Assembly: GCA_028277585.1 (NCBI GenBank)
Contig: JANQFY010000378.1
Coordinates: 1-34,786 of the forward strand
From: Sedimentisphaerales bacterium
Lineage (GTDB): Bacteria > Planctomycetota > Phycisphaerae > Sedimentisphaerales > Anaerobacaceae
DNA length: 34,786 nt
Direction of reading: 5' to 3'
Below the pieces are notes generated by a model, which was not told the origin of the DNA, did not search any database, and saw nothing but the letters and a program-made list of their open reading frames with translations. Made by a program: the position numbers and the translations under genes. Below are positions 14,528 to 23,227 of this stretch, piece after piece. Numbering within the stretch: the stretch's first letter is position 1; every line of letters begins with the position of its first letter.

Positions 14528-17500
14528 TCAATCGGCGTTGGGATTGAGTTGATCGAACAACTCATCAAGTTCCGAGGCGCGGGCGTAATCGAAGGCCCGT
14601 CGGTGGTCCAGGTTCTGAATCCGGGTGTCGGCCTTGTGACGGAGGAGAATCTCGCAAACATCGCGATGCCCTCTTCGGGCGGCCAGATGCAGAGGCGTAT
14701 TGCCCCGGTTGTCCTGGACATCGATGGTCGCCTCCTTCGCGAGCAGATACGATGTCAGATCAGCAAGCCCCTGGTCGGCCGCCATGTGCAGAGGGGTCTG
14801 CCCCCCTTGCGAGCGACAATCGATCTGACCTCCATGGTCCAGCATGAGATCGAACAGCGCCTGGTTCCGCAACGCCATGTGCAGCGGGGTCAGGCCCTCC
14901 CTCTTATCTCTGATGTTCACGTCGGCCCCCGCTTGCACCAGCATCTCCGCAATCTCGAACGAACCACGAAAGACAGCAAAGTGCAGAGGACTGCGTCCGC
15001 GCTGAACCGAGCGGTCCGGGGCAACGGTGTTGCAGTCGGCCCCGTGAGCGAGCAGCATCGCCACCATCTCGCCCTTCCTGGCTTGGACCGCTCTGGCCAG
15101 TGGGGTCAGCCCCCCTCGGTCCAGGACGTTGACATCGGCGCCATGGGCAAGCAACAGCTCCATGATCTTGCGATTGGAGTTCCAGGCGACCAGGTGAAGA
15201 AGCGACGACTCCTCAAAGAGTCCTTTCACATTCACGTCGGCCCCATGGGCGATCAGCAGAGGAATCATCTCATCGGTGTTCTTCTCGACCTCGGAGAAGA
15301 GTAGAGCTGAGGCAACGGAGGCCGGCATCCTAGGAAGAAGAAACTCGACGACCTCCACGTGACGCTGGTCATGGGCGCGTGAGATCGCGTGCAGGCGTTT
15401 CCTGTCACGAATATCGAGGCGCATGCCCTGGGCGACGAGCTCTTTGACACGATCCAGATCGCCCGCCCAGGCCGCGAGGTGCAGGGGTGTCGTACCCGTT
15501 TCGAGCAGCGCCTGGACCAACTCGGCGTCGGCTTGGGCGCCGTGTTTCAACAAGGCCTCGACGATCTCACGCTGCTGTTTCGCGGCCGCAATGTAGATCA
15601 GCGGGTCACCGTTTGGCGTGAGAACATTGCCGTCGACGCCACTTTCCAGGAGGCGCTTGAACGTCGCGAGCCGATTCCGCTGGTAGGCCAGGTACAGGGA
15701 ATCCTCACCGTCGGCGCCGGCCGCGATCAGCTGCCGGATGATGTCACTGTGCCCCTCTGCTACCGCGATCTCCAAAGGCGTATGGGCGGGCCGGTTGAGT
15801 ATCGGCAAACTGATCCCGTCCGGCAGACGGCCGGCGCCAGCGATGTGGGCCCCGTGAGCCAGCAGGATCTCCACGCATTTCTCATTGCCACTGGTGACGG
15901 CACTGTGCAAGGCGGTCCAGCCTTCGGTCGACGGTGTATTCACGGCAGCGCCGTGACTGAGAAAGGCCTCCAACAGGGCAGGAGACTCCAGCGCCGCCGC
16001 TTGATGGAGAGGCGTCACGCCCTGATCGTTCTGCACATTGACTCGCAGGCCCTGCCCGACGAGCTTGACCACATAGTCTGCTGTTTCGGCTTTCTCCTCA
16101 GCCTCCATCGTCCGACGCGAAAGGAGCAAGAGAAGAGCGGTGTTGCCTTTGTCGTCCACAGCATTCGGGTCGGCGCCCTGGGCGATGAGCAAGTCAATCA
16201 CATCGAACGCCCCCCGGTAGGCCGCAGCCCCGACGTGGAGCGGTGTTGCATTGGCCTTGTTTCGAGCGTTCACATCGGCGCCGTGTCGAACCAGCAATTC
16301 GACGGCTTCCAGATGACAATGGCTGGCGGCGCCATGCAGCGCCGTCTCGTTGGCGTCGTTCACTGCATCGACTGGGGCGCCGTGCCTGAGCAATAGCTCC
16401 AGAACCTCCGCGTGGGGCCCACTGATCACGTCCCAATAGCGCGTGCTGCCACTCTGGGTGGCGGCATGCAAAGGGGTGGCGCCATATCTATCGGTCGCAT
16501 GGACATCCGCGCCGAGGGCAAGCAGGTCGGCAACGACCTGCTCCCTTCCCCACCAGGCGGCTCGATGGAGCACCGTTCCTGCGGTGTCGCCATGCGGCTC
16601 GAAATTGACACCTGCGTCGATCAGCAGGCGCGCCACCCGGGCCGATTGGGTGAGTAAGGCCTCTTGGGGGATTCCATATGAGAAATCCGGCGCCCCGCTA
16701 TGACGGACGAGCAGGGGGAGGATCTGTCGCTGTCGGTCTTTGAGGGTCTCGAACCGAGCGACCTCATTGGGATCGCGCGAGAAACTGTGGTGCTGCGCGA
16801 TTCGCAGGGCGATCGTCACTGGACTCACACGTCTTTCATCCCGAGCGCTCGCATCCGCGCCCTGGGCGAGCAACCACTTAACGGCGGACACCTGCCCGGC
16901 CTTGACAGCCGCGTGTAGCGCCGTGCGACCCTCGGTATCGATGGAGTCGACCTCGATACCGCTGTCGAGGAGCGCCGCCATGGTCTCAAGAGCGCCCAGG
17001 CTCGCGGCGCTGTGCAGGGTCATTCGGTCCTGCTGCGGCGCGAGCAGTTTCACAATCTCCTCACTGCCATTGCGAATGGCAATGGACAGAGGGGTTTGCC
17101 CCTGCTCATCCCTGGGATTGGGAGCCGCGCCATGGGCGAGGAGTTGCTCCACAGCGGCGTGATCCTTGTAGGCCGCCGCCGAGTGCAAGGGTGTCTGCCC
17201 CGTCTCTGTCGCCGTGTTGACCTTGGCGCCGCGGGCCAGGAGCGCTTCGACCGTCGCGGGCGTGCCAAACAATACGGCATCATGCAGCGGTGTCCGACCC
17301 CAACCGCTGACGGCGTTCAACTCGGCGCCTTGGTCGAGCAGGAAGGTGACCAACTCGGCATTGCCCGCCGCGGCGGCGTGATGCAGCGGCGTCTCGCGTG
17401 CGTTGCGATAGGACCCCCCTTCCACCTCCGGCGACTGGACATTGACCTTGGCTCCGTGCTTGATCAAGAGCTTGCACATGGGCAGATCACCGTAATCGGC

Positions 17501-18271
17501 CGCCAGGTGAAGCGCGGAGGTCAGGCGAGAATCCTGGTGAGGCAGATGGGGCTGCGTATCCGCTTTCGCGCCATGGGCAATGAGCGTTCCAACGATGTTC
17601 AGATTGCCCCCGTGAACGGCGTAGAACAGCAGGGGCAGCGCCGGGTTCCCCCCATCCACGTCGACCTCGGCGCCGCGCGCGACGAGAAACTTGGCCATCT
17701 CCAATGCCTCAGAGGAGTTCGTCGCATTTCTGACTCGTTGACGGCGGGGCTGCTGAATCCAGTCCCAGGCATAGCCGGACCGTTGCGCCTTGACGACAAA
17801 GAACAAAGGCGTCAAATTACCCCAACGGCGCGCGTTGATATCGGCGCCTGCCGCCAGCAAGACTTCGACGATCTCGTTGTGCCGCATCCGAGCGGCGGCG
17901 TGCAGACCGGAGTCCAGGGCCTTCGCCTCCTGTCCCTGGGCGAGGAAGCGTTTGACCAGCGCCAGGTCCCCCTTCTCGGCGGCTTTCGCCAGGGCGCCGG
18001 AGGCACCCTTGGCGATGAGCAAGTCGATGATCTCCAGGTGGCCCGCCTGAATCGCGAATCCCAATGCTGAATCGCGCGAGTACTGACCCTGCCCTTCTTC
18101 GAGCAGGCGCTTGACGCGCGGCAGGTCCCCCGCAAGCGCTGCTCTCTCCAGCGGAAGCCTGGGCTGGGACGAGGCCAGCAGCGATCCCGTCGAGCACAGT
18201 AGTGTCAGAAGACAGACCAAAAGCCTGCGCTGTGTCATGATATTCGTGTGAGATCCCGGATGTATCCTCAT
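14528..18271 (-). CDS. Exported giant ankyrin-repeat protein
   Basis: A 1247-aa protein made almost wholly of ankyrin repeats, roughly 30 or more units of about 33 residues (G-TPLHxAAxxGxxxxVxxLLxxGA-xxxx). The N-terminus MTQRRLLVCLLTLLCSTGSLLASS looks like a Sec signal peptide, so the repeats should lie outside the cytoplasm. No enzyme domain is seen. The start at 18271 has AAGGGA 10 nt upstream; starting at the Met 11 codons later (18238) would give a shorter signal peptide but has no ribosome binding site. Ankyrin proteins bind other proteins; an exported one of this size may be a surface or periplasmic scaffold. The gene stands alone between two intergenic gaps of more than 350 bases. Long plus-strand ORFs across it are shadows. 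Confidence 0.9.
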   Translation of the reverse strand: MRIHPGSHTNIMTQRRLLVCLLTLLCSTGSLLASSQPRLPLERAALAGDLPRVKRLLEEGQGQYSRDSALGFAIQAGHLEIIDLLIAKGASGALAKAAEKGDLALVKRFLAQGQEAKALDSGLHAAARMRHNEIVEVLLAAGADINARRWGNLTPLFFVVKAQRSGYAWDWIQQPRRQRVRNATNSSEALEMAKFLVARGAEVDVDGGNPALPLLFYAVHGGNLNIVGTLIAHGAKADTQPHLPHQDSRLTSALHLAADYGDLPMCKLLIKHGAKVNVQSPEVEGGSYRNARETPLHHAAAAGNAELVTFLLDQGAELNAVSGWGRTPLHDAVLFGTPATVEALLARGAKVNTATETGQTPLHSAAAYKDHAAVEQLLAHGAAPNPRDEQGQTPLSIAIRNGSEEIVKLLAPQQDRMTLHSAASLGALETMAALLDSGIEVDSIDTEGRTALHAAVKAGQVSAVKWLLAQGADASARDERRVSPVTIALRIAQHHSFSRDPNEVARFETLKDRQRQILPLLVRHSGAPDFSYGIPQEALLTQSARVARLLIDAGVNFEPHGDTAGTVLHRAAWWGREQVVADLLALGADVHATDRYGATPLHAATQSGSTRYWDVISGPHAEVLELLLRHGAPVDAVNDANETALHGAASHCHLEAVELLVRHGADVNARNKANATPLHVGAAAYRGAFDVIDLLIAQGADPNAVDDKGNTALLLLLSRRTMEAEEKAETADYVVKLVGQGLRVNVQNDQGVTPLHQAAALESPALLEAFLSHGAAVNTPSTEGWTALHSAVTSGNEKCVEILLAHGAHIAGAGRLPDGISLPILNRPAHTPLEIAVAEGHSDIIRQLIAAGADGEDSLYLAYQRNRLATFKRLLESGVDGNVLTPNGDPLIYIAAAKQQREIVEALLKHGAQADAELVQALLETGTTPLHLAAWAGDLDRVKELVAQGMRLDIRDRKRLHAISRAHDQRHVEVVEFLLPRMPASVASALLFSEVEKNTDEMIPLLIAHGADVNVKGLFEESSLLHLVAWNSNRKIMELLLAHGADVNVLDRGGLTPLARAVQARKGEMVAMLLAHGADCNTVAPDRSVQRGRSPLHFAVFRGSFEIAEMLVQAGADVNIRDKREGLTPLHMALRNQALFDLMLDHGGQIDCRSQGGQTPLHMAADQGLADLTSYLLAKEATIDVQDNRGNTPLHLAARRGHRDVCEILLRHKADTRIQNLDHRRAFDYARASELDELFDQLNPNAD

Positions 18272-18678
18272 AGTCCTCGTTTCCCTTCGCGTGACCCCGT
18301 CTGTTATGCAGTGACTATTGTATGGCCACTCGCTGACTCTTCAAGCCTTTGACGCCGTGGGGGGCAGAAGGTATCCGATCCCTTCTGCGCTCGTGCTTGC
18401 CTCGCGGTCGTGAGTTGTTCCGGTTCCACTCTCCGATCGGTGGCTGAACACGGAACCGGGCGCGGTGCACGCCCCGCGGGCGAAGCGGGGATGACGTTTG
18501 GTGGGCAAGGCACGCTCGCGCGGTTGTCTGTTTCTGGCTCTGTTACGTTGTCATGACAGGCGGTGAGGCGAGCCCCACCTTACAAGGCCTTGACGGGGCG
18601 CTTGCGGGTCGGATGCGGTCTGGACAACCGAGTGACCAATCCTATCTGCTGGCACCAGAACAGGCTCACCGACGGCGG
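18272..18678. other. Intergenic region with one small hairpin
   Basis: No gene is seen. CCCCGC, 7 nt, GCGGGG (about 18472-18490) can fold and could end the oxidoreductase transcript coming from the right. No clear promoter was found for the ankyrin gene. Confidence 0.35.
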
Positions 18679-20040
18679 TTAGACCTCGGTCCACTGTCCG
18701 GGGATGGGGACGGGGAACCAGCCGTCTTCGTCGGCCTTGACAGGGGGCGGGCTGTCGTAGTCCAGGTCGTCGAGGTAGTCACAGAACAGGAAGCGGGATT
18801 TCATCATATCGTCCCAGGTGACGGTCTGGCCCGTATGGCAGGCGGCGCGGCCCATGCACGAAGTCAGGTCGGAATAGACGGCGCGTTCGAGCTCGTTGTG
18901 GGGCCGGTCGGCGCGAATGTTGCCGATGAACTCGTTCCACTCGTATTGCCACGGGCTGTAGCGGTCCTTGGTGGGCGTCCAGGAGATATTGCCCTTTTCG
19001 ATCCGCTGGTCCTTGAACATGTGGACGGTCGCCGCATGGGTCTGGCCGGAGAACTGGGCGGCACACTTGGTGCCGTGAATGAACGTGGCGAACTCGTTGC
19101 GGCACTTGTTCATGCGGCGGAACCCGCACATCGCCTTGGTCCCATCGGCGAAGGTGTACTCCATCGCGTAGACATCGATGTTCTGCCCGTGGTCGCCGCT
19201 GCGCGGGACACGGCCGCCCAGACCCACGGCCTGCACGGGCCAGGCGTCCTTGATCCAGCAGCACTCGTCGATCTGGTGGATCAGGTTGTCCACCATATGG
19301 CCCGACCCGATCCACATGAGCTGGGCGCGGCCGAACCGGAGTTGGCTCATCAGCTTGTTGGCGTTGGCGCCCTGGTCGCCCAGCCAGCCGGCGCCGCCGA
19401 GGCGGTTGGCGCGGATCAGTGGGATCTCGCCCATTTCGCGGCTGCGGATCTTCTCGATCAGCGCCTGGCGGGCGGGCGAGTGACGGCACTGCACGCCGGC
19501 CAGGATCTTGACACCCTTCCGCTGGGCCTCTTTGCCCGCGCGGAGCAGGCGGTGCAGGCCGCCTGGATCGGAGGCGAATGGCTTTTCCATGAACACGTGG
19601 ATGCCCTTACTGATGGCGTACTCGACGTGAACCGGCCTGATGTACGCGCGGGTGGTGCACATGGCCACGTCGCCCGGCCTGAGGATATCGATGGCTTGCT
19701 GATAGGCCTTGAAACCAATGAACTTGCGGTCGGCCGGCACATCGATCTTGTCGCCAAACCGTTTCTTGAGCGCATCGAGCGACTTGTTCATGCGTTCGGG
19801 GACAACGTCGGCCATCGTGTACAGCCTGGTGGGTCCGCCATCGGGAACGGACAGGGCATCGCCCACGGCGCCGGTGCCGCGTCCGCCGCAGCCGATCAGG
19901 GCCAGGCGAATCGTATTGTCCGCGGCGGCAAAGGCCCTGGGCGAGAGACGGCCCAACACCGCCGCACCGGCGGCAAGCGAACTACTGCTTCTGAGAAACT
20001 CACGACGGTCGAGATGGGAACTGTCGGCGGGTCGAGTCAT
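18679..20040 (-). CDS. Tat-exported Gfo/Idh/MocA-family oxidoreductase
   Basis: A 453-aa protein. DRREFLRSSSSLAAGAAVLG at 11-30 is a twin-arginine signal. Residues 44-56 (IRLALIGCGGRGT) form the NAD(P)-binding Rossmann start, and FMEKPFASD (150-158) carries the family EKP motif with the conserved Lys. The C-terminal half has the substrate-domain pattern common in planctomycete members (GHMVDN, HQIDECCW). These enzymes oxidise or reduce sugars or cyclitols using a tightly held cofactor; exported ones carry it through the Tat system. The substrate is unknown. A GAGGAG ribosome site precedes the ATG. The 5' region holds two inverted repeats (20076-20135 and 20217-20302). Confidence 0.92.
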   Translation of the reverse strand: MTRPADSSHLDRREFLRSSSSLAAGAAVLGRLSPRAFAAADNTIRLALIGCGGRGTGAVGDALSVPDGGPTRLYTMADVVPERMNKSLDALKKRFGDKIDVPADRKFIGFKAYQQAIDILRPGDVAMCTTRAYIRPVHVEYAISKGIHVFMEKPFASDPGGLHRLLRAGKEAQRKGVKILAGVQCRHSPARQALIEKIRSREMGEIPLIRANRLGGAGWLGDQGANANKLMSQLRFGRAQLMWIGSGHMVDNLIHQIDECCWIKDAWPVQAVGLGGRVPRSGDHGQNIDVYAMEYTFADGTKAMCGFRRMNKCRNEFATFIHGTKCAAQFSGQTHAATVHMFKDQRIEKGNISWTPTKDRYSPWQYEWNEFIGNIRADRPHNELERAVYSDLTSCMGRAACHTGQTVTWDDMMKSRFLFCDYLDDLDYDSPPPVKADEDGWFPVPIPGQWTEV

Positions 20041-20075
20041 GTCTTATCTCCTCAATCAACAATTGAATGGATGGA

Positions 20076-20135
20076 GACTCTTCTTAACTCGCCTACCAGA
20101 ATAACGCATCCGGCGCCATACAGACAAGAAGAGTC
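20076..20135 (-). promoter_or_regulatory. Long-loop stem in the oxidoreductase leader
   Basis: GACTCTTCTT and AAGAAGAGTC form a perfect 10-bp stem enclosing 40 nt that include a GGCGCC palindrome. It lies 35 nt upstream of the start codon, just before the ribosome site, so it could affect translation. No known riboswitch class was recognised. Confidence 0.4.
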
Positions 20136-20216
20136 CACCGTGCCGGGGAAGGTTTCGTAAGGGGGGAAAGGTGGGTGCCGCAGAAAGTGAAGGCGTTGCA
20201 GCGACGAACAATCAAG

Positions 20217-20302
20217 CCGGTGGGATGGGCGTCCTACTGCGTACGGCAGAGGAGAAGTTGCGGGGAACAACTGAGTAATTTCGACTCGCCCATCCCACCC
20301 GG
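20217..20302 (-). promoter_or_regulatory. Y-shaped structured element upstream of the oxidoreductase
   Basis: Outer arms CCGG-TGGGATGGGCG and CGCCCATCCCA-CCCGG pair over 11 continuous bases, then a one-base bulge and four more pairs. The enclosed 55 nt contain two small hairpins: CTGC/GCAG (20237-20249) and AGTTG/CAACT (20256-20272). It could be a leader RNA domain of the minus-strand oxidoreductase mRNA or a mobile palindromic element. Confidence 0.45.
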
Positions 20303-20694
20303 CCAAGTTACCGTCCAACCGTGTGGCTTCAGCAGCGTCCTCCGTTCTGGGGAAACATGAGGTCTCTTGCTCTCGGCTCCTCGACAGATCGCCGCGACAA
20401 TGGGGCACCGACACACGCTCGCAAAGGCGTCACAACAGCTCAACAGTCCATGCAATGACCAGATCAGAATGCTGTCACAAAGAGGAGTCCGTCCCGCTTC
20501 GGCTTCTCGGCCGATTCCTTCCGCATTGGTTAAATATCGCATATTTCTGAAGGGAAATCAAGACAATTATGAGGGATGGAGGGGGCAGATCCCCGCGTCT
20601 GCTCTGTCATTGGGCCGCCATCCCCCTTGGTCATTGGGGACATCCGTTTGGGACAGGGAAACCGGGGGGAATCATCCCGCGGCCGCGGCGGTGC
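20303..20694. other. Rest of the divergent intergenic region, no gene seen
   Basis: No coding frame with a ribosome site and no RNA gene was recognised. The stretch near 20529-20575 is locally AT-rich (AAATATCGCATATTTC is a short palindromic run) and may hold a promoter, but no paired boxes are convincing. Confidence 0.3.
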
Positions 20695-20718
20695 GCCGAG
20701 CGGGGACGCTCGGCCTAC
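20695..20718 (+). repeat. REP-like palindrome, copy 1
   Basis: GCCGAGC, GGGGAC, GCTCGGC, CTAC: a 7-bp stem, 6-nt loop and 4-nt tail. It belongs to a family of four in this window (also 28027-28050, 28105-28128 and 29563-29586). Confidence 0.7.
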
Positions 20719-20817
20719 ATGCGGGGCCAGCCTTCGGCGGGGTGGACGAAAATGGCGAAACAATTCGCCTGGCACGGCTGTATAGGTAGTAACATAGTAG
20801 GAATGAAAGGGTTGACG

Positions 20818-22314
20818 ATGCAGGCACAGCGGTATTATCGAATGGTGCAGTTGGCGGCGGTGGGCTTGCTGATCGGTGTCGCGTTTCTCGTCGGTGGGAG
20901 CCGGCAGGCGGCGCCGGCGGCTCCCCAGGCCTCGGCCGGACAGAACCAAAATGCGGTGCTGATCGACGATTTCGCAACAGCCGGGCAGAAGAACGCGTTT
21001 GGCGCGAAGTGGAGTTACCTGAGCGACCGGGTCATGGGGGGCGTCTCGAACGGCCAGATGCAGTTCGAGGAGCACGAGGGACGCAAGTGCCTGCGTTTGA
21101 CCGGCTCGGTGAAGCTGGACAACAACGGCGGGTTCATCCAGGCCCGTGTCGGCCTGCACCCGCGCGGGCGCAGCTTCGACGCCCGGGCGTTCAAGGGGAT
21201 CGTCCTGAGCGTCAAGGGCAATGGCGAATCATACGAACTGCACATCAGGACGCAGCAGACGCGGTTCCCCTGGCAATACTACGGGGCGACGTTCACCACG
21301 AACGGGCAATGGCAAGAAATCAAAGTGCCCTTCGCGAAGTTCACCGCCGGCACGGCTCGCGGCCCGATGAGCCTGCAAAGCTTGCGGAGCGTGGGCATTG
21401 TTGCTATCAAGAAGGCTTTCGACGCGGACCTGCGCGTCGATCGGATCGCGTTTTATCGAGAGGGACCCATGTACAACGAACTGACGCCGGAAGAGGCCCG
21501 CATCATTCTCCGCAAAGGAACGGAGCGCCCGTTCACCGGCAAATACAACGACCATTTTGCCGAGGGCGTCTATACCTGCAAACAGTGCAACGCCGAGCTA
21601 TACAAATCGTCCTCGAAGTTCAAGTCAAGCTGCGGCTGGCCCAGCTTCGACGACCAGATCCCCGGCGCCGTCAAGTGGGAGCCGGACGCCGACGGGGTCC
21701 GGACCGAAATCCTCTGCGCCAACTGCAACGGCCACCTGGGCCACGTCTTTCAGGGCGAACAATTGACGCCCAAGAACACGCGCCACTGCGTCAATTCACT
21801 TTCGATGAACTTCGTGCCGGCCGGGCAGGTCCAGACCGAACGGGCCATCTTCGCTTCCGGCTGCTTCTGGGGGACCGAATACCACCTGCAGCGCGCGGCG
21901 GGCGTGATCTCCACTACAGTCGGCTACACCGGCGGGCACGTCGAGGACCCCACCTACAAGCAGGTCTGCACTGACAAGACGGGCCACGCCGAGGCGGTCG
22001 AGGTCGTCTACGATCCGAGCAAGACCAGCTACGAGACGCTGGCGAAGCTCTTCTTCGAAACGCACGACTTCACCCAGTTGAATCGCCAGGGCCCGGACAT
22101 CGGCACGCAGTACCGCTCGGGCGTCTTCTACCTCGACGACGAACAGAAGGCGATTACTGAGAAACTCATCAAGACGCTGCAGGGCAAGGGCTTCGACGTC
22201 AAGACCGAGGTCACCCCGGCCAGCAAGTTCTGGCCCGCCGAGAACTATCACCAGGACTACTACAACAAGACCCGCAAGACCCCCTACTGCCACATCTACC
22301 GGGCGATCTTTTAG
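20818..22314 (+). CDS. msrBA: Exported CIA30 - MsrB - MsrA fusion
   Basis: A 498-aa three-domain protein. Residues 1-30 are a signal peptide or anchor. Residues 45-216 match the CIA30 beta-sandwich (LIDDF at the start, [15 protein letters not shown]). Residues 220-335 are MsrB, with zinc cysteines 254/257 and 300/303 and catalytic Cys324 in RHCVNS. Residues 341-498 are MsrA with GCFWG (catalytic Cys349). The Msr halves reduce the R and S forms of methionine sulfoxide in proteins; export suggests periplasmic repair. The CIA30 domain is named for a complex I assembly factor and may bind a partner or ligand here. The start at 20818 has AAAGGG 6 nt upstream; longer frames to 20569 lack a site. 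It is convergent with the next gene (8-nt gap). Confidence 0.9.
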   Translation: MQAQRYYRMVQLAAVGLLIGVAFLVGGSRQAAPAAPQASAGQNQNAVLIDDFATAGQKNAFGAKWSYLSDRVMGGVSNGQMQFEEHEGRKCLRLTGSVKLDNNGGFIQARVGLHPRGRSFDARAFKGIVLSVKGNGESYELHIRTQQTRFPWQYYGATFTTNGQWQEIKVPFAKFTAGTARGPMSLQSLRSVGIVAIKKAFDADLRVDRIAFYREGPMYNELTPEEARIILRKGTERPFTGKYNDHFAEGVYTCKQCNAELYKSSSKFKSSCGWPSFDDQIPGAVKWEPDADGVRTEILCANCNGHLGHVFQGEQLTPKNTRHCVNSLSMNFVPAGQVQTERAIFASGCFWGTEYHLQRAAGVISTTVGYTGGHVEDPTYKQVCTDKTGHAEAVEVVYDPSKTSYETLAKLFFETHDFTQLNRQGPDIGTQYRSGVFYLDDEQKAITEKLIKTLQGKGFDVKTEVTPASKFWPAENYHQDYYNKTRKTPYCHIYRAIF

Positions 22315-22322
22315 GACGTGGC

Positions 22323-23216
22323 TTACTTCGTCTTCTTGACTTTCTTCTTGCGTTTGGCCTTGTTCGCGGTGGCCTTGACGTTCTTCTTGGGCGTCTTTCT
22401 TTTCGCGGTCTTCGCGGCCGCTTTCCGCCGGATTTTGGCCACACCTTTGGACTTCGTTTGCCTGGGGCCGGCTGCTTCCATTGTCGCAGCCAGATCGATG
22501 CCGAATACGTCCCCCAGATCACCGTCTTCGATCACGCGGGATGACTTCGTTTTCGCCTGTCGGATCAATTGGGCGGATTTGCCACGAACGGCCTGAGCGA
22601 CCAGATCCTCCACCTTGACCTGGCGCAGCACAAAGAACAGGCCGGGGTCTTTGTCCAGTCGCGTCCCGATTCCGTAGAGCGTGGCGGCAACATGCTTACA
22701 CATGGCCGCCCAATCGGGACAACTGCATTCGAAGTGGATCTCTTTGGGCGCGGGGAAAAGCCCGGTGCCTTCGGCCATGAAGAGATCCATCAGAGCCTCG
22801 GGAAACCGCCCTTCGAGAAGCTCCGGCAACGACGCCAGTTGCCCCTCACAGGCAGATGTGATCCGTTTCCAGGAGGACCGGTCGATCGCCTTGATCTCTA
22901 CGGCGACATTGTAGGGGCTGTGGCGGTTGCCTTGCACGAGCGCGTCGACCCGTCCCCGGCTGATCTGCAAATCCAGAACGCAGCCATGCCGCACGTAGCT
23001 GCGCCCCCGGCCGACGCGATTCGCATAGTCGGCATAGCGTTCGAGATTGCGGTTCCAGGCCTTGCCCCACCACGTGTGCGCCAAGGTGCGCCCTTCCACG
23101 ACAACCGGTCGAATATCCGGGTGTTTCTTCTTCAACTGCTCCTGTTTGCGCCGAGCCTTGGCCTTTCTCTGGGCGACAGGCACATAGGGAGGGTAGTCGT
23201 AGCGGTCGTATCTCAC
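22323..23216 (-). CDS. SWIM zinc-finger protein with Lys-rich tail
   Basis: A 297-aa protein starting at GTG with AGGGG six nt upstream. HTWWGKAWNRNLE (about 47-59) is the usual opening of bacterial SWIM proteins found beside SNF2 helicases. The SWIM finger is FECSCPDWAAMCKHVAA, with Cys164, Cys166, Cys173 and His175 (CxCx6CxH). Residues from about 250 to the end are a Lys/Ala/Arg-rich, histone H1-like tail, expected to bind DNA nonspecifically. It starts 11 nt after the SNF2 gene stops, so the two form an operon and probably a complex. Confidence 0.9.
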   Translation of the reverse strand: MRYDRYDYPPYVPVAQRKAKARRKQEQLKKKHPDIRPVVVEGRTLAHTWWGKAWNRNLERYADYANRVGRGRSYVRHGCVLDLQISRGRVDALVQGNRHSPYNVAVEIKAIDRSSWKRITSACEGQLASLPELLEGRFPEALMDLFMAEGTGLFPAPKEIHFECSCPDWAAMCKHVAATLYGIGTRLDKDPGLFFVLRQVKVEDLVAQAVRGKSAQLIRQAKTKSSRVIEDGDLGDVFGIDLAATMEAAGPRQTKSKGVAKIRRKAAAKTAKRKTPKKNVKATANKAKRKKKVKKTK

Positions 23217-23227
23217 GCGAATCCCCT

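Noticed and set aside
14294-18070. Three plus-strand open frames of 335-352 aa
   Set aside because: Antisense to the ankyrin repeats; their regular composition mirrors the repeat unit.
18553-20160. 535-aa plus-strand open frame
   Set aside because: Antisense shadow of the Gfo/Idh gene, which has Tat, Rossmann and EKP motifs.
20780-20800. Possible sigma-54 site (TGGCACGGCTGTATA) before the Msr fusion
   Set aside because: The -12 half does not match TTGC and no activator gene is nearby.
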